A DNA stretch of 64,000 nt from Prevotella sp. E15-22. Its GTDB lineage: Bacteria > Bacteroidota > Bacteroidia > Bacteroidales > Bacteroidaceae. Shown here in pieces: positions 33,901 to 42,802 of this stretch. Where the stretch lies: the NCBI RefSeq assembly GCF_023204875.1, contig NZ_CP096247.1, positions 1,488,001 to 1,552,000 on the forward strand, read 5' to 3'. Positions within the stretch are counted from its first letter, which is position 1; every line of letters begins with the position of its first letter. The notes beneath the pieces are model-generated. The model did not search any database and was not told where the DNA came from. It was given only the letters and a program-made list of their open reading frames with translations. A program made the translations under genes and the position numbers.

Positions 33901-35373
33901 TTATTTCTCGCGGAACTTGCCGTAGACAACACTCACCTTGATGGGGTCGTTGGGGTTCTCTGTGCCGCCAACAAGGCGCACGCTGGTGAGCGACATGTCG
34001 TGGTCGACACTCGTCGAAGTGTTGCTGTCGTAGCTCACAGGCACCAATACAACCTTGTTCCAGTCGGGATGTTCAGCCTCCCAGTTGGGGTTCTCGCTGA
34101 CGCCTTTCTGGCGCATGTTCCATAGACTGGTGATGAGGTTCGAGATATTGGTGAAGTTGTATGTGTTGTTGTTCTTATAGGTGCTGCCGTTGTAGTTGTA
34201 TTTCACGATATACGACAACTTGTTGTCGGGTAGCAGACTTTCTTCGAAGAAGTTCTTCAAACTGTCTTTCTGAACCATCAGCAGGTTCTGGGGAATGCCG
34301 AACATGCGCTCGTCGGTCGACTGGTTGTTCAGTCGCTGGAACGTAATCTTTGCGGCTATCAGCGAGTCGTTCTCGTGGCCCTCCTTAATTTTCTTAATGG
34401 GCAGGGCAACCTCGGTGAACAGGCCCGCAGGGGTCTTCAGATAGGTGTGTGTCTTCTCGCTGGCCAACTTCTGGATGGCTTCCTTGTCGTTGGTCACGTA
34501 TGTGGTCTGGAGCACCTCTTTGGTGCTAGCCATGATCATGGTCTTGTTCACAATGCTATCGCCGTCTTGTATTCTGTAGAATGTGCGCAGACCGATGTTC
34601 GACAGGTTTGAGTAGAAGCCGTAGCCGTCGGTAATCTGGAAAAAGAAGCCCGGGCAAACGTTGTGACAGAAGGTGTACGAGTTGCGGAAATACTCGGGGT
34701 GCTTGTGATACTGGCGGATGAGGTATGTTCCGTAGTTGTTGTACGTAGTGCCGTCGGGCGCGATATAGGGCGCATTCAATGTGATACGGATGTTGTTGAG
34801 ATAGTTTTTGGCCTCACGCTCATCGTCGGTGTCCAACTGGTTGAGGAAGGTCATCATCTTGGTCTTATCCAGTCCGTTGGCACGCACCATCCCTTGTTTC
34901 AGTGGGTCGAAACTTGAATAGTAGCGGGTGCCTTCCTCCAAGGTGTTCTGCAGCTCGTAGATCTTCATCTTGACGGCCGAGAGACTGTCCTTGGCGTTGT
35001 ATGGGCTCGACACATAGAGAATGATGTCACACGAGTCGGCAGCGGCCAGCCCGTCGTCAGCACGACTCACGAACTTGTCGTCGTCCGATACGAAGAAGTT
35101 GCTCAGAAGATTAAACTGGGTGGTAAACTCGCTCTTTACATCAGCCAGGGTCTCAGGGTCGCGCACGCAACCTAGATAAGAGCTGTTGCCTAATGTAAAT
35201 ACGGAGTCGGCAATAATGGTGCGGGTTGAGTCTACCTCGATGTCGGCTGTCGTAACGTCCAACTGGTCGGTAGGGTTGGTCAGCGACTGACCGATGCCCG
35301 CCGTATCCTCGCTACATGAATAAATGGCCATAGCCGTCAGGACGACACCGGCCAAATAGTAGAATCGTTTCAT
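33901..35373 (-). CDS. DUF4270 lipoprotein
   Basis: A 490-residue exported lipoprotein of the DUF4270 family, which is nearly restricted to Bacteroidetes. The signal peptide ends in the lipobox AIYSC with the modified Cys near residue 20, followed by SEDTAGIGQSL. The mature part is beta-rich and contains STRTIIADSVFTLGNSSYLG, typical of the family's first domain. The gene follows the glycogen-synthase-like gene by 36 bp, an arrangement also seen in Bacteroides, but the biochemical role is unknown. Confidence 0.85.
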   Translation of the reverse strand: MKRFYYLAGVVLTAMAIYSCSEDTAGIGQSLTNPTDQLDVTTADIEVDSTRTIIADSVFTLGNSSYLGCVRDPETLADVKSEFTTQFNLLSNFFVSDDDKFVSRADDGLAAADSCDIILYVSSPYNAKDSLSAVKMKIYELQNTLEEGTRYYSSFDPLKQGMVRANGLDKTKMMTFLNQLDTDDEREAKNYLNNIRITLNAPYIAPDGTTYNNYGTYLIRQYHKHPEYFRNSYTFCHNVCPGFFFQITDGYGFYSNLSNIGLRTFYRIQDGDSIVNKTMIMASTKEVLQTTYVTNDKEAIQKLASEKTHTYLKTPAGLFTEVALPIKKIKEGHENDSLIAAKITFQRLNNQSTDERMFGIPQNLLMVQKDSLKNFFEESLLPDNKLSYIVKYNYNGSTYKNNNTYNFTNISNLITSLWNMRQKGVSENPNWEAEHPDWNKVVLVPVSYDSNTSTSVDHDMSLTSVRLVGGTENPNDPIKVSVVYGKFREK

Positions 35374-35409
35374 TTACAAGTATATGATTTTTTTGTTCTT
35401 TTCTGACTA

Positions 35410-36228
35410 TCACTCAGGATCGTCGGGCTTGATCTGGTCGAAGAAGGCCTCGTAGGCATCGCCAAAGTCGTCGCCAGGCATGTCGAGAACGGGAAGTCCC
35501 TTACTCTTGGCATATTTCACGCTGGTCTTGCTCACGCCCTTTTCCATCACGGCTATACCGTCGCTATAGTCTATGGCCAACTTCTCAAGGTCTTCGTAAT
35601 CGAACAGGTCCTTATAGTCGGTGAGCAACTCTTGCTTGGCTTCGCGGAACTCCAGACATTGCTTGAATTCGGGGCCGAAGTCTTTCTTCAACTTGTTGTT
35701 GTAGAGGGCTGTCACTACCTTTGTGTTGGCAAACGATGGCTCGTCTTGGTAGGCGGTCTTGATATAGAAGGGCACCACACTGCTCATCCATCCCTGACAG
35801 AGAATCATATCGGGCACCCAACGCAGCTTTTTCACGGTCTCCAGCACGCCACGGGCGAAGAAGATAGCGCGCTCGCCATTGTCGGCATAGCCTTCGCCAT
35901 TCTCGTCTACTGCCATTTGGCGCTTGGTGAAGAAGTCGTCATTGTCAATAAAATACACTTGAACACGGGCCGTGGGAATGGAAGCCACCTTAATGATAAG
36001 GGGATGGTCGGTGTCGTTAATAATCAGGTTCATTCCCGAAAGGCGAATCACCTCGTGCAACTGGCCGCGGCGCTCGTTAATATTTCCCCACTTGGGCATG
36101 AACGTACGAATCTCGTGGTTTCTCTCTTGCAGGGCACGAGGGATCTCGCGACCGAATACCGACATGGTGGTGTCTGGCACGTATGGAGAAATCTCCTGAT
36201 TGATAAATAGAATTTTTTTCTTTGCCAT
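35410..36228 (-). CDS. Glycogen synthase-like N-terminal domain protein
   Basis: A 272-residue protein matching only the N-terminal (GT5 acceptor-side) half of bacterial glycogen/starch synthases: ILFINQEISPYVPDTTMSVF, HEIRTFMPKWGNINERRGQL and the later PDMILCQGWMSSVVPFYIK. The C-terminal Rossmann domain that binds ADP-glucose is absent, and the frame ends cleanly in an acidic tail, so this is a natural short form rather than a frameshift. The usual KxGGL-type loop is replaced by PDTTMSVFG, so catalysis is doubtful. It is divergent from panC and followed by DUF4270. Confidence 0.8.
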   Translation of the reverse strand: MAKKKILFINQEISPYVPDTTMSVFGREIPRALQERNHEIRTFMPKWGNINERRGQLHEVIRLSGMNLIINDTDHPLIIKVASIPTARVQVYFIDNDDFFTKRQMAVDENGEGYADNGERAIFFARGVLETVKKLRWVPDMILCQGWMSSVVPFYIKTAYQDEPSFANTKVVTALYNNKLKKDFGPEFKQCLEFREAKQELLTDYKDLFDYEDLEKLAIDYSDGIAVMEKGVSKTSVKYAKSKGLPVLDMPGDDFGDAYEAFFDQIKPDDPE

Positions 36229-36248
36229 ATTCTTTATTTTATCACATG

Positions 36249-36282
36249 CAAAGGTACAAATTATTTTGCATAAAACCGCAAA
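36249..36282 (-). promoter_or_regulatory. Promoter for the GT5-like/DUF4270 operon
   Basis: On the minus strand TACCTTTG (36249-36256) is an exact -7 box, 20 bp before the gene start. The nearest TTTG (36279-36282) is 22 bp upstream, slightly wider than usual. Confidence 0.6.
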
Positions 36283-36399
36283 AAATGTGCGATTTTAGGA
36301 AAAAGTGACATTTTATAGGCTTATTTTTAGAGTTTTTTTTCCATATTTGGGAAAATTGTTGTTATTTTGCACCCTCAAAACGAGAATCATAGAGAAAAA

Positions 36400-37254
36400 A
36401 TGAAAGTTTTTAAAAAGATTGTTGACCTGCAAAACGCTCTTTTTGATGAACGCAAACAGGGGAAAAACGTTGGATTGGTGCCTACTATGGGCGCACTCCA
36501 CGAGGGTCACGCATCGCTCGTTAGACGTAGTGTGAGCGAGAATGAAGTTACCGTTGTATCGGTGTTTGTTAACCCAACTCAGTTTAACGATAAGAATGAT
36601 TTGAAAAACTATCCTCGCGACCTGGAGGCCGACTGCCGATTGCTGGAGGCTTGTGGTGCCGACTATGTGCTGGCTCCCGAGGTTGAGGAGATGTATCCCA
36701 CGCCAGATACGCGTCATTTTGAGTTTCCGCCTGTGTCTACGGTGATGGAGGGCGCGCATCGTCCTGGCCATTTTAATGGTGTGTGTCAGGTGGTGAGTCG
36801 CCTGTTTTATATCGTACGTCCAGACAGAGCTTACTTTGGCGAGAAGGACTGGCAGCAGATTGCCGTTGTGAAGGCTATGGTGCGCCAGTTGGGCTTGGGC
36901 GTTCAAATTGTGGAATGCGAGATTGTGCGCGACGATGACGGATTGGCTCGTAGCAGCCGTAACACGTTGCTGAGTGCCGATGAGCGTGCCATCGCTCCTG
37001 CCATCTATAAGGCATTGAAGGATAGTTTGACATATGCCAAGAAGCACACCCTGAAGGAGACGCACGACAAGGTTGTGGCTGATATTAATAAGGTGGATGG
37101 ACTTGACGTGGAGTATTTCTCTATTGTCGACGGTAACACTTTGCAGGATGTGGCAGAATGGGAGGATTCTGCTTATATCGTGGGATGTATAACGGTGTAT
37201 TGCGGTAAGACGCCTATTCGTCTTATTGACCATATTAAGTATAAGGAAGTATGA
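36400..37254 (+). CDS. panC: Pantothenate synthetase
   Basis: PanC joins pantoate and beta-alanine with ATP to make pantothenate, the precursor of coenzyme A. The 284-residue protein has the HIGH-like [20 protein letters not shown], the pantoate-binding [25 protein letters not shown] and the KMSKS-like GLARSSRN. The ATG at 36400 is preferred to the longer frame that starts at 36367. Its stop overlaps the panD start, so synthesis of the two enzymes is coupled. Confidence 0.96.
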   Translation: MKVFKKIVDLQNALFDERKQGKNVGLVPTMGALHEGHASLVRRSVSENEVTVVSVFVNPTQFNDKNDLKNYPRDLEADCRLLEACGADYVLAPEVEEMYPTPDTRHFEFPPVSTVMEGAHRPGHFNGVCQVVSRLFYIVRPDRAYFGEKDWQQIAVVKAMVRQLGLGVQIVECEIVRDDDGLARSSRNTLLSADERAIAPAIYKALKDSLTYAKKHTLKETHDKVVADINKVDGLDVEYFSIVDGNTLQDVAEWEDSAYIVGCITVYCGKTPIRLIDHIKYKEV

Positions 37255-37595
37255 TGATAGAGGTATTGAAGTCAAAGCTTCATTGTGTTCAGGTGACAGA
37301 GGCCAATCTGAACTATATGGGTAGTATCACCATTGATGAGGATTTGATGGATGCTGCCAACATGATTGCTGGCGAGAAGGTGCAGATTGTGGATAATAAT
37401 AATGGTGAGCGTTTCGAGACTTATATCATCAAGGGTGAGCGTGGCAGCGGATGTGTTTGCTTGAACGGTGCAGCTGCTCGAAAAGTTCAGGTAGGCGATA
37501 CGGTGATTATTATCTCGTATGCGCTAATGGACTTTGAGGAGGCGAAGAGTTTCAAGCCTACCGTAGTTTTCCCCAGAGACAACCGCCTGGTGTAG
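37251..37595 (+). CDS. panD: Aspartate 1-decarboxylase precursor
   Basis: PanD makes beta-alanine from aspartate, the second substrate of PanC. The proenzyme self-cleaves between Gly24 and Ser25 in NYMGSITID to form a pyruvoyl group. The 114-residue length, [17 protein letters not shown] and the [19 protein letters not shown] segment are all typical. The start codon overlaps the panC stop. A strong hairpin follows. Confidence 0.97.
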   Translation: MMIEVLKSKLHCVQVTEANLNYMGSITIDEDLMDAANMIAGEKVQIVDNNNGERFETYIIKGERGSGCVCLNGAAARKVQVGDTVIIISYALMDFEEAKSFKPTVVFPRDNRLV

Positions 37596-37618
37596 GTCGC
37601 CGAGCATATAAATAAAGA

Positions 37619-37671
37619 TATATAAAAAAAGTGGGTGTAGCGTCTGAACGTTGCACCCACTTTTTTATATC
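37619..37671. terminator. Bidirectional terminator after panD
   Basis: AAAAAAGTGGGTGTAGCG pairs with CGTTGCACCCACTTTTTT around TCTGAA, with A runs on one side and T runs on the other. It suits termination of both panD and the convergent TlpA-like gene. Confidence 0.9.
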
Positions 37672-37687
37672 TTTTTTTGTTTGATTC

Positions 37688-38779
37688 TTATTTCAACTGC
37701 TCGTTAACAAAGGTTGCCAACTCCTCGCCGCGCAGACCCTTCTTCAGAATCTTGCCTTCCTGGTTCAGAACAACCGTGAAAGGAATGGCACGAACGCCGA
37801 AACTGCGGGCGATGGTGGAACCGCCACCCTTTAGATCGGACATCTGCGGCCAACTGAGTTGCATCTCCTGAATGCTGGCTGTCCAGTCTTCCTGATTGTC
37901 GTCAATTGATATGCCAACAATACCCAGTCCCTTAGCGGCATTGGCCTCAAGCATCTTCTTCATGGCGGGCATCTCCTCGCGACAAGGGGCACACCACGAA
38001 GCCCAGAAGTCGATTATGGTAATCTTGTTTTTCTTTACCTCGCTCATGATGCTGATGTCCGTGCCCTCGGGATTCTTCATACTGAAGTCGGGAATCACGT
38101 CGCCTTCCTCGGTGGTGAACGTTGATTCAATCATCTTCAGAATATCTTTGATGGCCTGACGCTGCTGAAATTCGGAAGGCATCTGAGAAATGTGTTCCTT
38201 CAACTCGTCTTTCTTAAACACATCACCATAGGCCATTCCCGTGATGAGCATATAGCCCAATTCGTTGTCGAGGTTCTTGATGGCTATGCTGACAACATAT
38301 TTGTTCATCTCGTCCAGCAGTTTGTTGTACTGCTCGTAGATGACCTTCTGCTGCTCCTCGTTGGTGTCTTTGTTATTAAGCTTTGATAGCAACGCATCGA
38401 GCTTTCCACGGAATTCAGCTTGCTTCACGTTCATCTCCTGAAGGGCGTCGTTGGCGGTTGTACCAGACACCGTTGCCACTCCCTTGGCGGGCAGGCTGAT
38501 GTGAATGGTGCCACACTCGGCAAAGAACAGAGTTGAAGTGCCAGTCTTGGGGGCTGTCAGGAAGTAGCATACAACAGAGTCTGCTTGTCCGCTCCATTCA
38601 AACGCGCCGTTCTTGACGATGAGCGTGTCAACGGGGGCGGGGGCATTCTTGAAAATCAAGATGGTATCCCCATCTTCCATGCCTTCGGCGGTGCCTTCGA
38701 CTTTGTAGCCGTTTGATTGGCATGCCGACATTACCAAAACTGAGAAAGCCAGTCCGATGAAAAGTCTTAGTTGCTTCAT
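37688..38779 (-). CDS. TlpA-like thioredoxin lipoprotein
   Basis: A 363-residue thiol-disulfide oxidoreductase. The signal peptide ends in the lipobox VMSAC. An N-terminal DUF4369-type beta domain (YKVEGTAEGMEDGDTILIF) and a helical linker precede a thioredoxin domain with the active site WASWCAPCREEMP near residue 262 and a cis-proline at AIPFTV. It should reduce or shuffle disulfides on the periplasmic face. The gene starts three bases after the prs stop and is likely transcribed with it. Confidence 0.92.
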   Translation of the reverse strand: MKQLRLFIGLAFSVLVMSACQSNGYKVEGTAEGMEDGDTILIFKNAPAPVDTLIVKNGAFEWSGQADSVVCYFLTAPKTGTSTLFFAECGTIHISLPAKGVATVSGTTANDALQEMNVKQAEFRGKLDALLSKLNNKDTNEEQQKVIYEQYNKLLDEMNKYVVSIAIKNLDNELGYMLITGMAYGDVFKKDELKEHISQMPSEFQQRQAIKDILKMIESTFTTEEGDVIPDFSMKNPEGTDISIMSEVKKNKITIIDFWASWCAPCREEMPAMKKMLEANAAKGLGIVGISIDDNQEDWTASIQEMQLSWPQMSDLKGGGSTIARSFGVRAIPFTVVLNQEGKILKKGLRGEELATFVNEQLK

Positions 38780-38782
38780 AAT

Positions 38783-39721
38783 TTATACAATGTATTGGTC
38801 GCTTATGCTTTCGTTCTCAATCACCCTTCTGATGGTCTCGGCAAACATCTCGGCTACGCTGATCTGTTTTACCTTGGCACAACGCTGAGTGTAGGGAATT
38901 GAGTCGGTGAAGACAATCTCGCTGAGGGCCGATTCCTGTACACGATCGCTGGCGGGACCACTCATGACGCAATGGGAGGCACATGCACGAACACTCTTAG
39001 CACCTGCTTCCATCATTAGGTCGGCGGCTTTGGTGATGGTGCCTGCGGTATCCACCATATCGTCAATAATCACCACGTTCTTACCTTCTACATCGCCAAT
39101 AATCTGCATGGTGGCCACTACGTTAGCGCGTGCGCGGGTCTTGTTGCACAGAACCAGTGGGCATCCAAGATATTTGGCATAGGTGTTTGCACGCTTAGAA
39201 CCGCCTACATCGGGAGAGGCAATAACCAAATCGTCCAGTTTCAGACTTTGGAGATATGGCAGCAGAACGCCCGAGGCATACAGATGGTCGACGGGTACAT
39301 CAAAGAATCCCTGAATCTGGTCTGCATGCAGGTCCATCGTGATCACGCGATTGACACCAGCGGTACTCAAAAGGTCGGCCACGAGTTTTGCGCCAATGCT
39401 GACACGTGGCTTGTCTTTGCGATCCTGACGAGCCCATCCGAAATAGGGGATAACAGCGTTGATGGTGCGAGCCGAGGCACGTTTGGCGGCGTCAATCATC
39501 AGCAGCAGCTCCATCAGGTTGTCGCTGTTGGGGAATGTGCTTTGTACGAGGAAGATGTCGCGTCCGCGGATTGATTCTTCATAGGATACGGCAAATTCTC
39601 CATCAGAAAACTTAGTGATTTGCAGTTTTCCCAGAGGACAACCTAAGCTCTGGCAGATTTTTTCTGCCAGGTATCTCGTGGCGGTGCCTGAGAAGACCAT
39701 GTAGGAATTTTGTGTAGTCAT
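38783..39721 (-). CDS. prs: Ribose-phosphate pyrophosphokinase
   Basis: Prs makes PRPP from ribose 5-phosphate and ATP for nucleotide, histidine and tryptophan synthesis. The 312-residue protein shows the ATP loop PYFGWARQDRKDKPR, the metal-binding TMDLHADQIQGFFDVPVDH and the PRPP site VVIIDDMVDTAGTITKA. Length and motifs are standard class I. It sits between a TenI-like gene and the TlpA-like gene on the same strand. Confidence 0.97.
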   Translation of the reverse strand: MTTQNSYMVFSGTATRYLAEKICQSLGCPLGKLQITKFSDGEFAVSYEESIRGRDIFLVQSTFPNSDNLMELLLMIDAAKRASARTINAVIPYFGWARQDRKDKPRVSIGAKLVADLLSTAGVNRVITMDLHADQIQGFFDVPVDHLYASGVLLPYLQSLKLDDLVIASPDVGGSKRANTYAKYLGCPLVLCNKTRARANVVATMQIIGDVEGKNVVIIDDMVDTAGTITKAADLMMEAGAKSVRACASHCVMSGPASDRVQESALSEIVFTDSIPYTQRCAKVKQISVAEMFAETIRRVIENESISDQYIV

Positions 39722-39753
39722 TTTATTATTTGGTTCGTAAAAAGTTCTTCGTT

Positions 39754-40362
39754 TTAGTTAACGGCCTTCTGCCATTTCTTGAAATGACCAATCAGGTCTT
39801 TATAGTCTTGCTCCTGGTGAATGTTGAATCGGTTCCACAGGTCGCCGCAAATCACCACGCCTCCAAAGCCAAGGTCGCGCACCATTCGGATGTTTTCCAG
39901 ATTCAGGCCGCCCAAGGCATAGACGTGCTTATCGATGAGCCCTTGTTTGGCAGCAGCGCGCAATTCTTCTTCTGTAAACGACTGGGTGTCGTTGGGGTTG
40001 CTCTGGCTGTCGAAGATGTTCTGCAGGAATACGTAACTGGCTTTTTTCTTGCATTCCTGCAATTGGTCAAGCGAACGACAGGTACAACTGTAGTCGCCAC
40101 GGTAGCCGTAGGGCAACTCGGTATCTAGGGTATCCAAATGGATACTCTTTAAACCGAACTCCTCGCGAAGATAGAAGTGGTCGTGCACGGTAATGCGCTT
40201 GTAATATTCGTCAGAAAGCAGGGTGAGAAGCCTTTCGGAGTAGACTGGCTCCGAGTTTGGCTTATATAGATGAAGATTCTCCAGCCCTTCTTCAAAGAGG
40301 GTAGTGAGAATCTTGTCTTCCTCCACGAAAAACGTGGCCTTTGTCATGATGATGAGTTTCAT
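39754..40362 (-). CDS. TenI/ThiE-like (thiamine phosphate synthase family) protein
   Basis: A 202-residue TIM-barrel protein of the thiamine phosphate synthase/TenI family. Landmarks are LHLYKPNSEP (where ThiE has QLRxK), SIHLDTLDTELPYGY, SCTCRSLDQLQECKK (ThiE has SxHS), VFLQNIFDSQSN and the closing ALGGLNLENI and GVVICGDLW. Several ThiE pyrophosphate and metal ligands are not obvious, so it may be a TenI-type aminopyrimidine aminase relative or have lost activity. No other thiamine gene or TPP riboswitch is nearby. The ATG at 40362 is used over one two codons upstream. Confidence 0.7.
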   Translation of the reverse strand: MKLIIMTKATFFVEEDKILTTLFEEGLENLHLYKPNSEPVYSERLLTLLSDEYYKRITVHDHFYLREEFGLKSIHLDTLDTELPYGYRGDYSCTCRSLDQLQECKKKASYVFLQNIFDSQSNPNDTQSFTEEELRAAAKQGLIDKHVYALGGLNLENIRMVRDLGFGGVVICGDLWNRFNIHQEQDYKDLIGHFKKWQKAVN

Positions 40363-40385
40363 CTTCAAACCTCTTTTTAATGAAA

Positions 40386-40415
40386 AAGCCCCGTCATCCT
40401 TAAGAATTGGGGCTT
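40386..40415 (-). terminator. Terminator of tRNA-Arg
   Basis: On the minus strand AAGCCCC and GGGGCTT pair around a 16-base loop and are followed by TTTTTC. It lies just after tRNA-Arg and just before the TenI-like gene. Confidence 0.7.
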
Positions 40416-40426
40416 ATGTAAAGAAG

Positions 40427-40500
40427 TGATTCCGTTGGGATTCGAACCCAAGGCCCACAGCTTAGAAGGCTGTTGCTCTATCCAACTGAGCTACGGAACC
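40427..40500 (-). tRNA. tRNA-Arg (anticodon TCT)
   Basis: A complete 74-nt cloverleaf on the minus strand: acceptor GGTTCCG with CGGAATC (one G-U), D arm GCTCAGTTGGATAGAGC, anticodon stem-loop AGCCTTCTAAGCT with TCT, T arm GGTTCGAATCC. Discriminator is A and CCA is not encoded. It reads AGA and AGG codons. Confidence 0.95.
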
Positions 40501-40535
40501 ATCCTTGCATTGGGGATGTGCCCGAATTGCGAGTG

Positions 40536-40567
40536 CAAAATTACTATTTTTTTATGAAATAGCCAAA
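40536..40567 (-). promoter_or_regulatory. Promoter for tRNA-Arg
   Basis: On the minus strand TTTG (40564-40567) and TAATTTTG (40536-40543) are 20 bp apart, an exact consensus. The tRNA starts 35 bp downstream of the -7 box. Confidence 0.8.
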
Positions 40568-40588
40568 TTTTATGCAGTAAATCTGATT

Positions 40589-42502
40589 TTACCTTCGTTT
40601 TTTGGACTTGCCGTATGCAGAATTGTTCCGCTTGGCGTGTTGATTGTTTTGAACGGGATAATTTTGTCTTGGCGGCACGGCGTTGGGCATCGGTGAATTG
40701 AAGAGTTGGCGGATGAGGTCTTGTCGGCCGATGCGCTTCAAACTCTGTTCTATACCGCGGCGTTCCTCGGGCTTATACCAGAAAAAGTATTGACGCTGGG
40801 CTTGTTTCTCACGTGGCGACTTGGCCGAGAATACTGGTTCCAGTGTATAGGGATGATAGCCTGTGTACCATGTCTCTGTGGCTACAGTCATCGGCGTTGG
40901 TGTGAAGTCTTGTACTTGCTCCAGTTGGAAGTCTAAATTCTTTGTCAGAACGGCCAACTCGGCCATATCCTCTTCGTGGCAGCCGGGGTGACTACTGATG
41001 AAGTAGGGAATGATTTGTTGACGTAGATTCTCCTCGCGGTTGATACGGTCGAAGATGCGCTTAAACTCGCCAAACTGCGAGAATGGTGGTTTTCGCATGA
41101 GCATCAGCACGCGGTCGCTGGTGTGCTCGGGTGCCACTTTCAAGCGTCCGCTGACGTGATTCCGTATCAGTTCGCGTGTGTATTCTTTAGTTGATTGGTT
41201 GGCGGCCTCATCCTTGCTCTTGTGCAGCAGCAAATCGTAGCGTACGCCACTACCAATGAAACTCTTTTTGATGCCAGGAATAGCATCGACAGAACGATAG
41301 AGGTCTAACAATTGCTGATGACTGGTATTAAGGTTGGGGCATACTTGCGGATGGATGCAACTGGGACGCTTACATTTCTCGCATGCGTTGAGGTTGCGGC
41401 CATGCATGCCATACATATTGGCACTAGGTCCACCGACATCACTTAGATAGCCTTTGAAGTCGGGCATCTGGACAACCTGCTTTACTTCTTTCAAGACACT
41501 CTCCTTTGAACGACAGGCGATGAACTTTCCTTGATGGGCTGAGATGGTGCAGAAGGCGCAGCCGCCAAAGCATCCGCGATGAATATTGACCGAGAACTTA
41601 ATCATATCGTAGGCGGGAATGCGCTTGCCTTTATATTTGGGGTGGGGCTGACGAGTGTAGGGCAGGTCGAACGAGGCATCAAGTTCGTCTGTGGTCATTG
41701 GTGGATATGGTGGATTTACCACCACATACTGACTTCCCACTTGCTGAATAAGACGTTGGGCGTGCATCATGTTCGACTGCTCCTCAATATGGCGGAAATT
41801 CTCGGCTTGTGCTTTTTTGTTCTGGAGGCATTCCTCGTGACTATGAAGCACGATGTCGTTTTCCTTGGGCTGTATGTCTCTTGTCAGATAGACTGTCTGT
41901 GGCAAATCGTACAGATCTTTCACTCGGCAGCCTTCTGACAGCTTGTTGGCAATCTCTACAATGGTCTTCTCGCCCATGCCATAGCTAATGATGTCGCCTC
42001 CGCTATCTAAAAGAATGCTGGGCCGTAATTTGTCTTGCCAATAGTCGTAATGGGTCAATCGGCGCAGAGAGGCCTCAATGCCACCAAGTATCACAGGAAC
42101 GTCGGGATAGAGTTTTTTGAGTATCTGTGTATAGACGATGGTGGGATATTCAGGACGCATGTCGTGGCGACCATCGGGTGAGTAGGCATCTTCGGAACGA
42201 AGGCGTCGGGCTGCCGTGTATTTATTAACCATCGAATCCATGCAGCCAGGCGAGATGCCGAAAAATAATCGTGGGCGTCCCAACTTCTTGAAGTCGCGGA
42301 AGTCTCCGTGCCAGTCGGGCTGAGGTACAATGGCCACACGATAACCTGCCGACTCGAGCACACGCCCGATGACGGCCGCACCAAATGATGGGTGGTCTAC
42401 GTAGGCATCGCCCGAGAAAAGAATAACATCTACATAATCCCAACCTCGCAGCTCAAGCTCTTTTTTTGTAGTAGGTAAGAAATCAGTCAGCCGATACTCC
42501 AT
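40589..42502 (-). CDS. YgiQ family radical SAM protein
   Basis: A 637-residue radical SAM protein of the YgiQ (UPF0313) family, function unknown. The N-terminal part (LPTTKKELELRGWDYVDVIL, GISPGCMDSMVNKYTA) resembles the family's cobalamin-binding-like domain. The radical SAM cysteines are in RGCFGGCAFC near residue 310, and extra cysteines occur in NACEKCKRPSCIHPQVCP. The C-terminus is basic and Asn/Gln-rich. Its start overlaps the preceding small gene by 20 bases; it is the last gene of a five-gene minus-strand operon. Confidence 0.92.
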   Translation of the reverse strand: MEYRLTDFLPTTKKELELRGWDYVDVILFSGDAYVDHPSFGAAVIGRVLESAGYRVAIVPQPDWHGDFRDFKKLGRPRLFFGISPGCMDSMVNKYTAARRLRSEDAYSPDGRHDMRPEYPTIVYTQILKKLYPDVPVILGGIEASLRRLTHYDYWQDKLRPSILLDSGGDIISYGMGEKTIVEIANKLSEGCRVKDLYDLPQTVYLTRDIQPKENDIVLHSHEECLQNKKAQAENFRHIEEQSNMMHAQRLIQQVGSQYVVVNPPYPPMTTDELDASFDLPYTRQPHPKYKGKRIPAYDMIKFSVNIHRGCFGGCAFCTISAHQGKFIACRSKESVLKEVKQVVQMPDFKGYLSDVGGPSANMYGMHGRNLNACEKCKRPSCIHPQVCPNLNTSHQQLLDLYRSVDAIPGIKKSFIGSGVRYDLLLHKSKDEAANQSTKEYTRELIRNHVSGRLKVAPEHTSDRVLMLMRKPPFSQFGEFKRIFDRINREENLRQQIIPYFISSHPGCHEEDMAELAVLTKNLDFQLEQVQDFTPTPMTVATETWYTGYHPYTLEPVFSAKSPREKQAQRQYFFWYKPEERRGIEQSLKRIGRQDLIRQLFNSPMPNAVPPRQNYPVQNNQHAKRNNSAYGKSKKRR

Positions 42503-42800
42503 TCTCCTGTTTTTCCTTCCAATCCTTGTAAGTTGATACTAGATTTTGAAGTCCGATGGCCTTCATGTTGGGATGGTAGACAACGTCCAGACAGAGGTCT
42601 AACAACTGCTTGTCACGTCCTGCTTCCGACTCTAATAGCGAGCGGATGTTGAGCTTTAATTTGTCGAGTACTGACTCGTCAATGTAGCCGTTTGAGTCAA
42701 CTAAATCACGGAACAACTGATATTGGTCAATTGTTGACAAGTGCTGGTCATTGATGTCGATGCTTCTTGTGCCTGAAGCGTTTGCTTGTATTTTTATCAT
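42483..42800 (-). CDS. Hypothetical 105-residue protein
   Basis: Not recognised. The product is soluble and acidic, mostly helical by composition, with no signal peptide or membrane helix. Its start follows the wall-protein gene stop by two bases and its end overlaps the YgiQ gene by 20 bases, so it is firmly embedded in the operon and should be real. Confidence 0.7.
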   Translation of the reverse strand: MIKIQANASGTRSIDINDQHLSTIDQYQLFRDLVDSNGYIDESVLDKLKLNIRSLLESEAGRDKQLLDLCLDVVYHPNMKAIGLQNLVSTYKDWKEKQENGVSAD

Positions 42801-42802
42801 AA

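Noticed and set aside
36313..37275. 320-codon minus-strand frame opposite panC
   Set aside because: panC is certain by motifs; the opposite frame runs through its promoter and has no family pattern.
40369..40426. TPP riboswitch before the ThiE-like gene
   Set aside because: The space is only about 60 bp, filled by the tRNA-Arg terminator, and shows no THI-box sequence.
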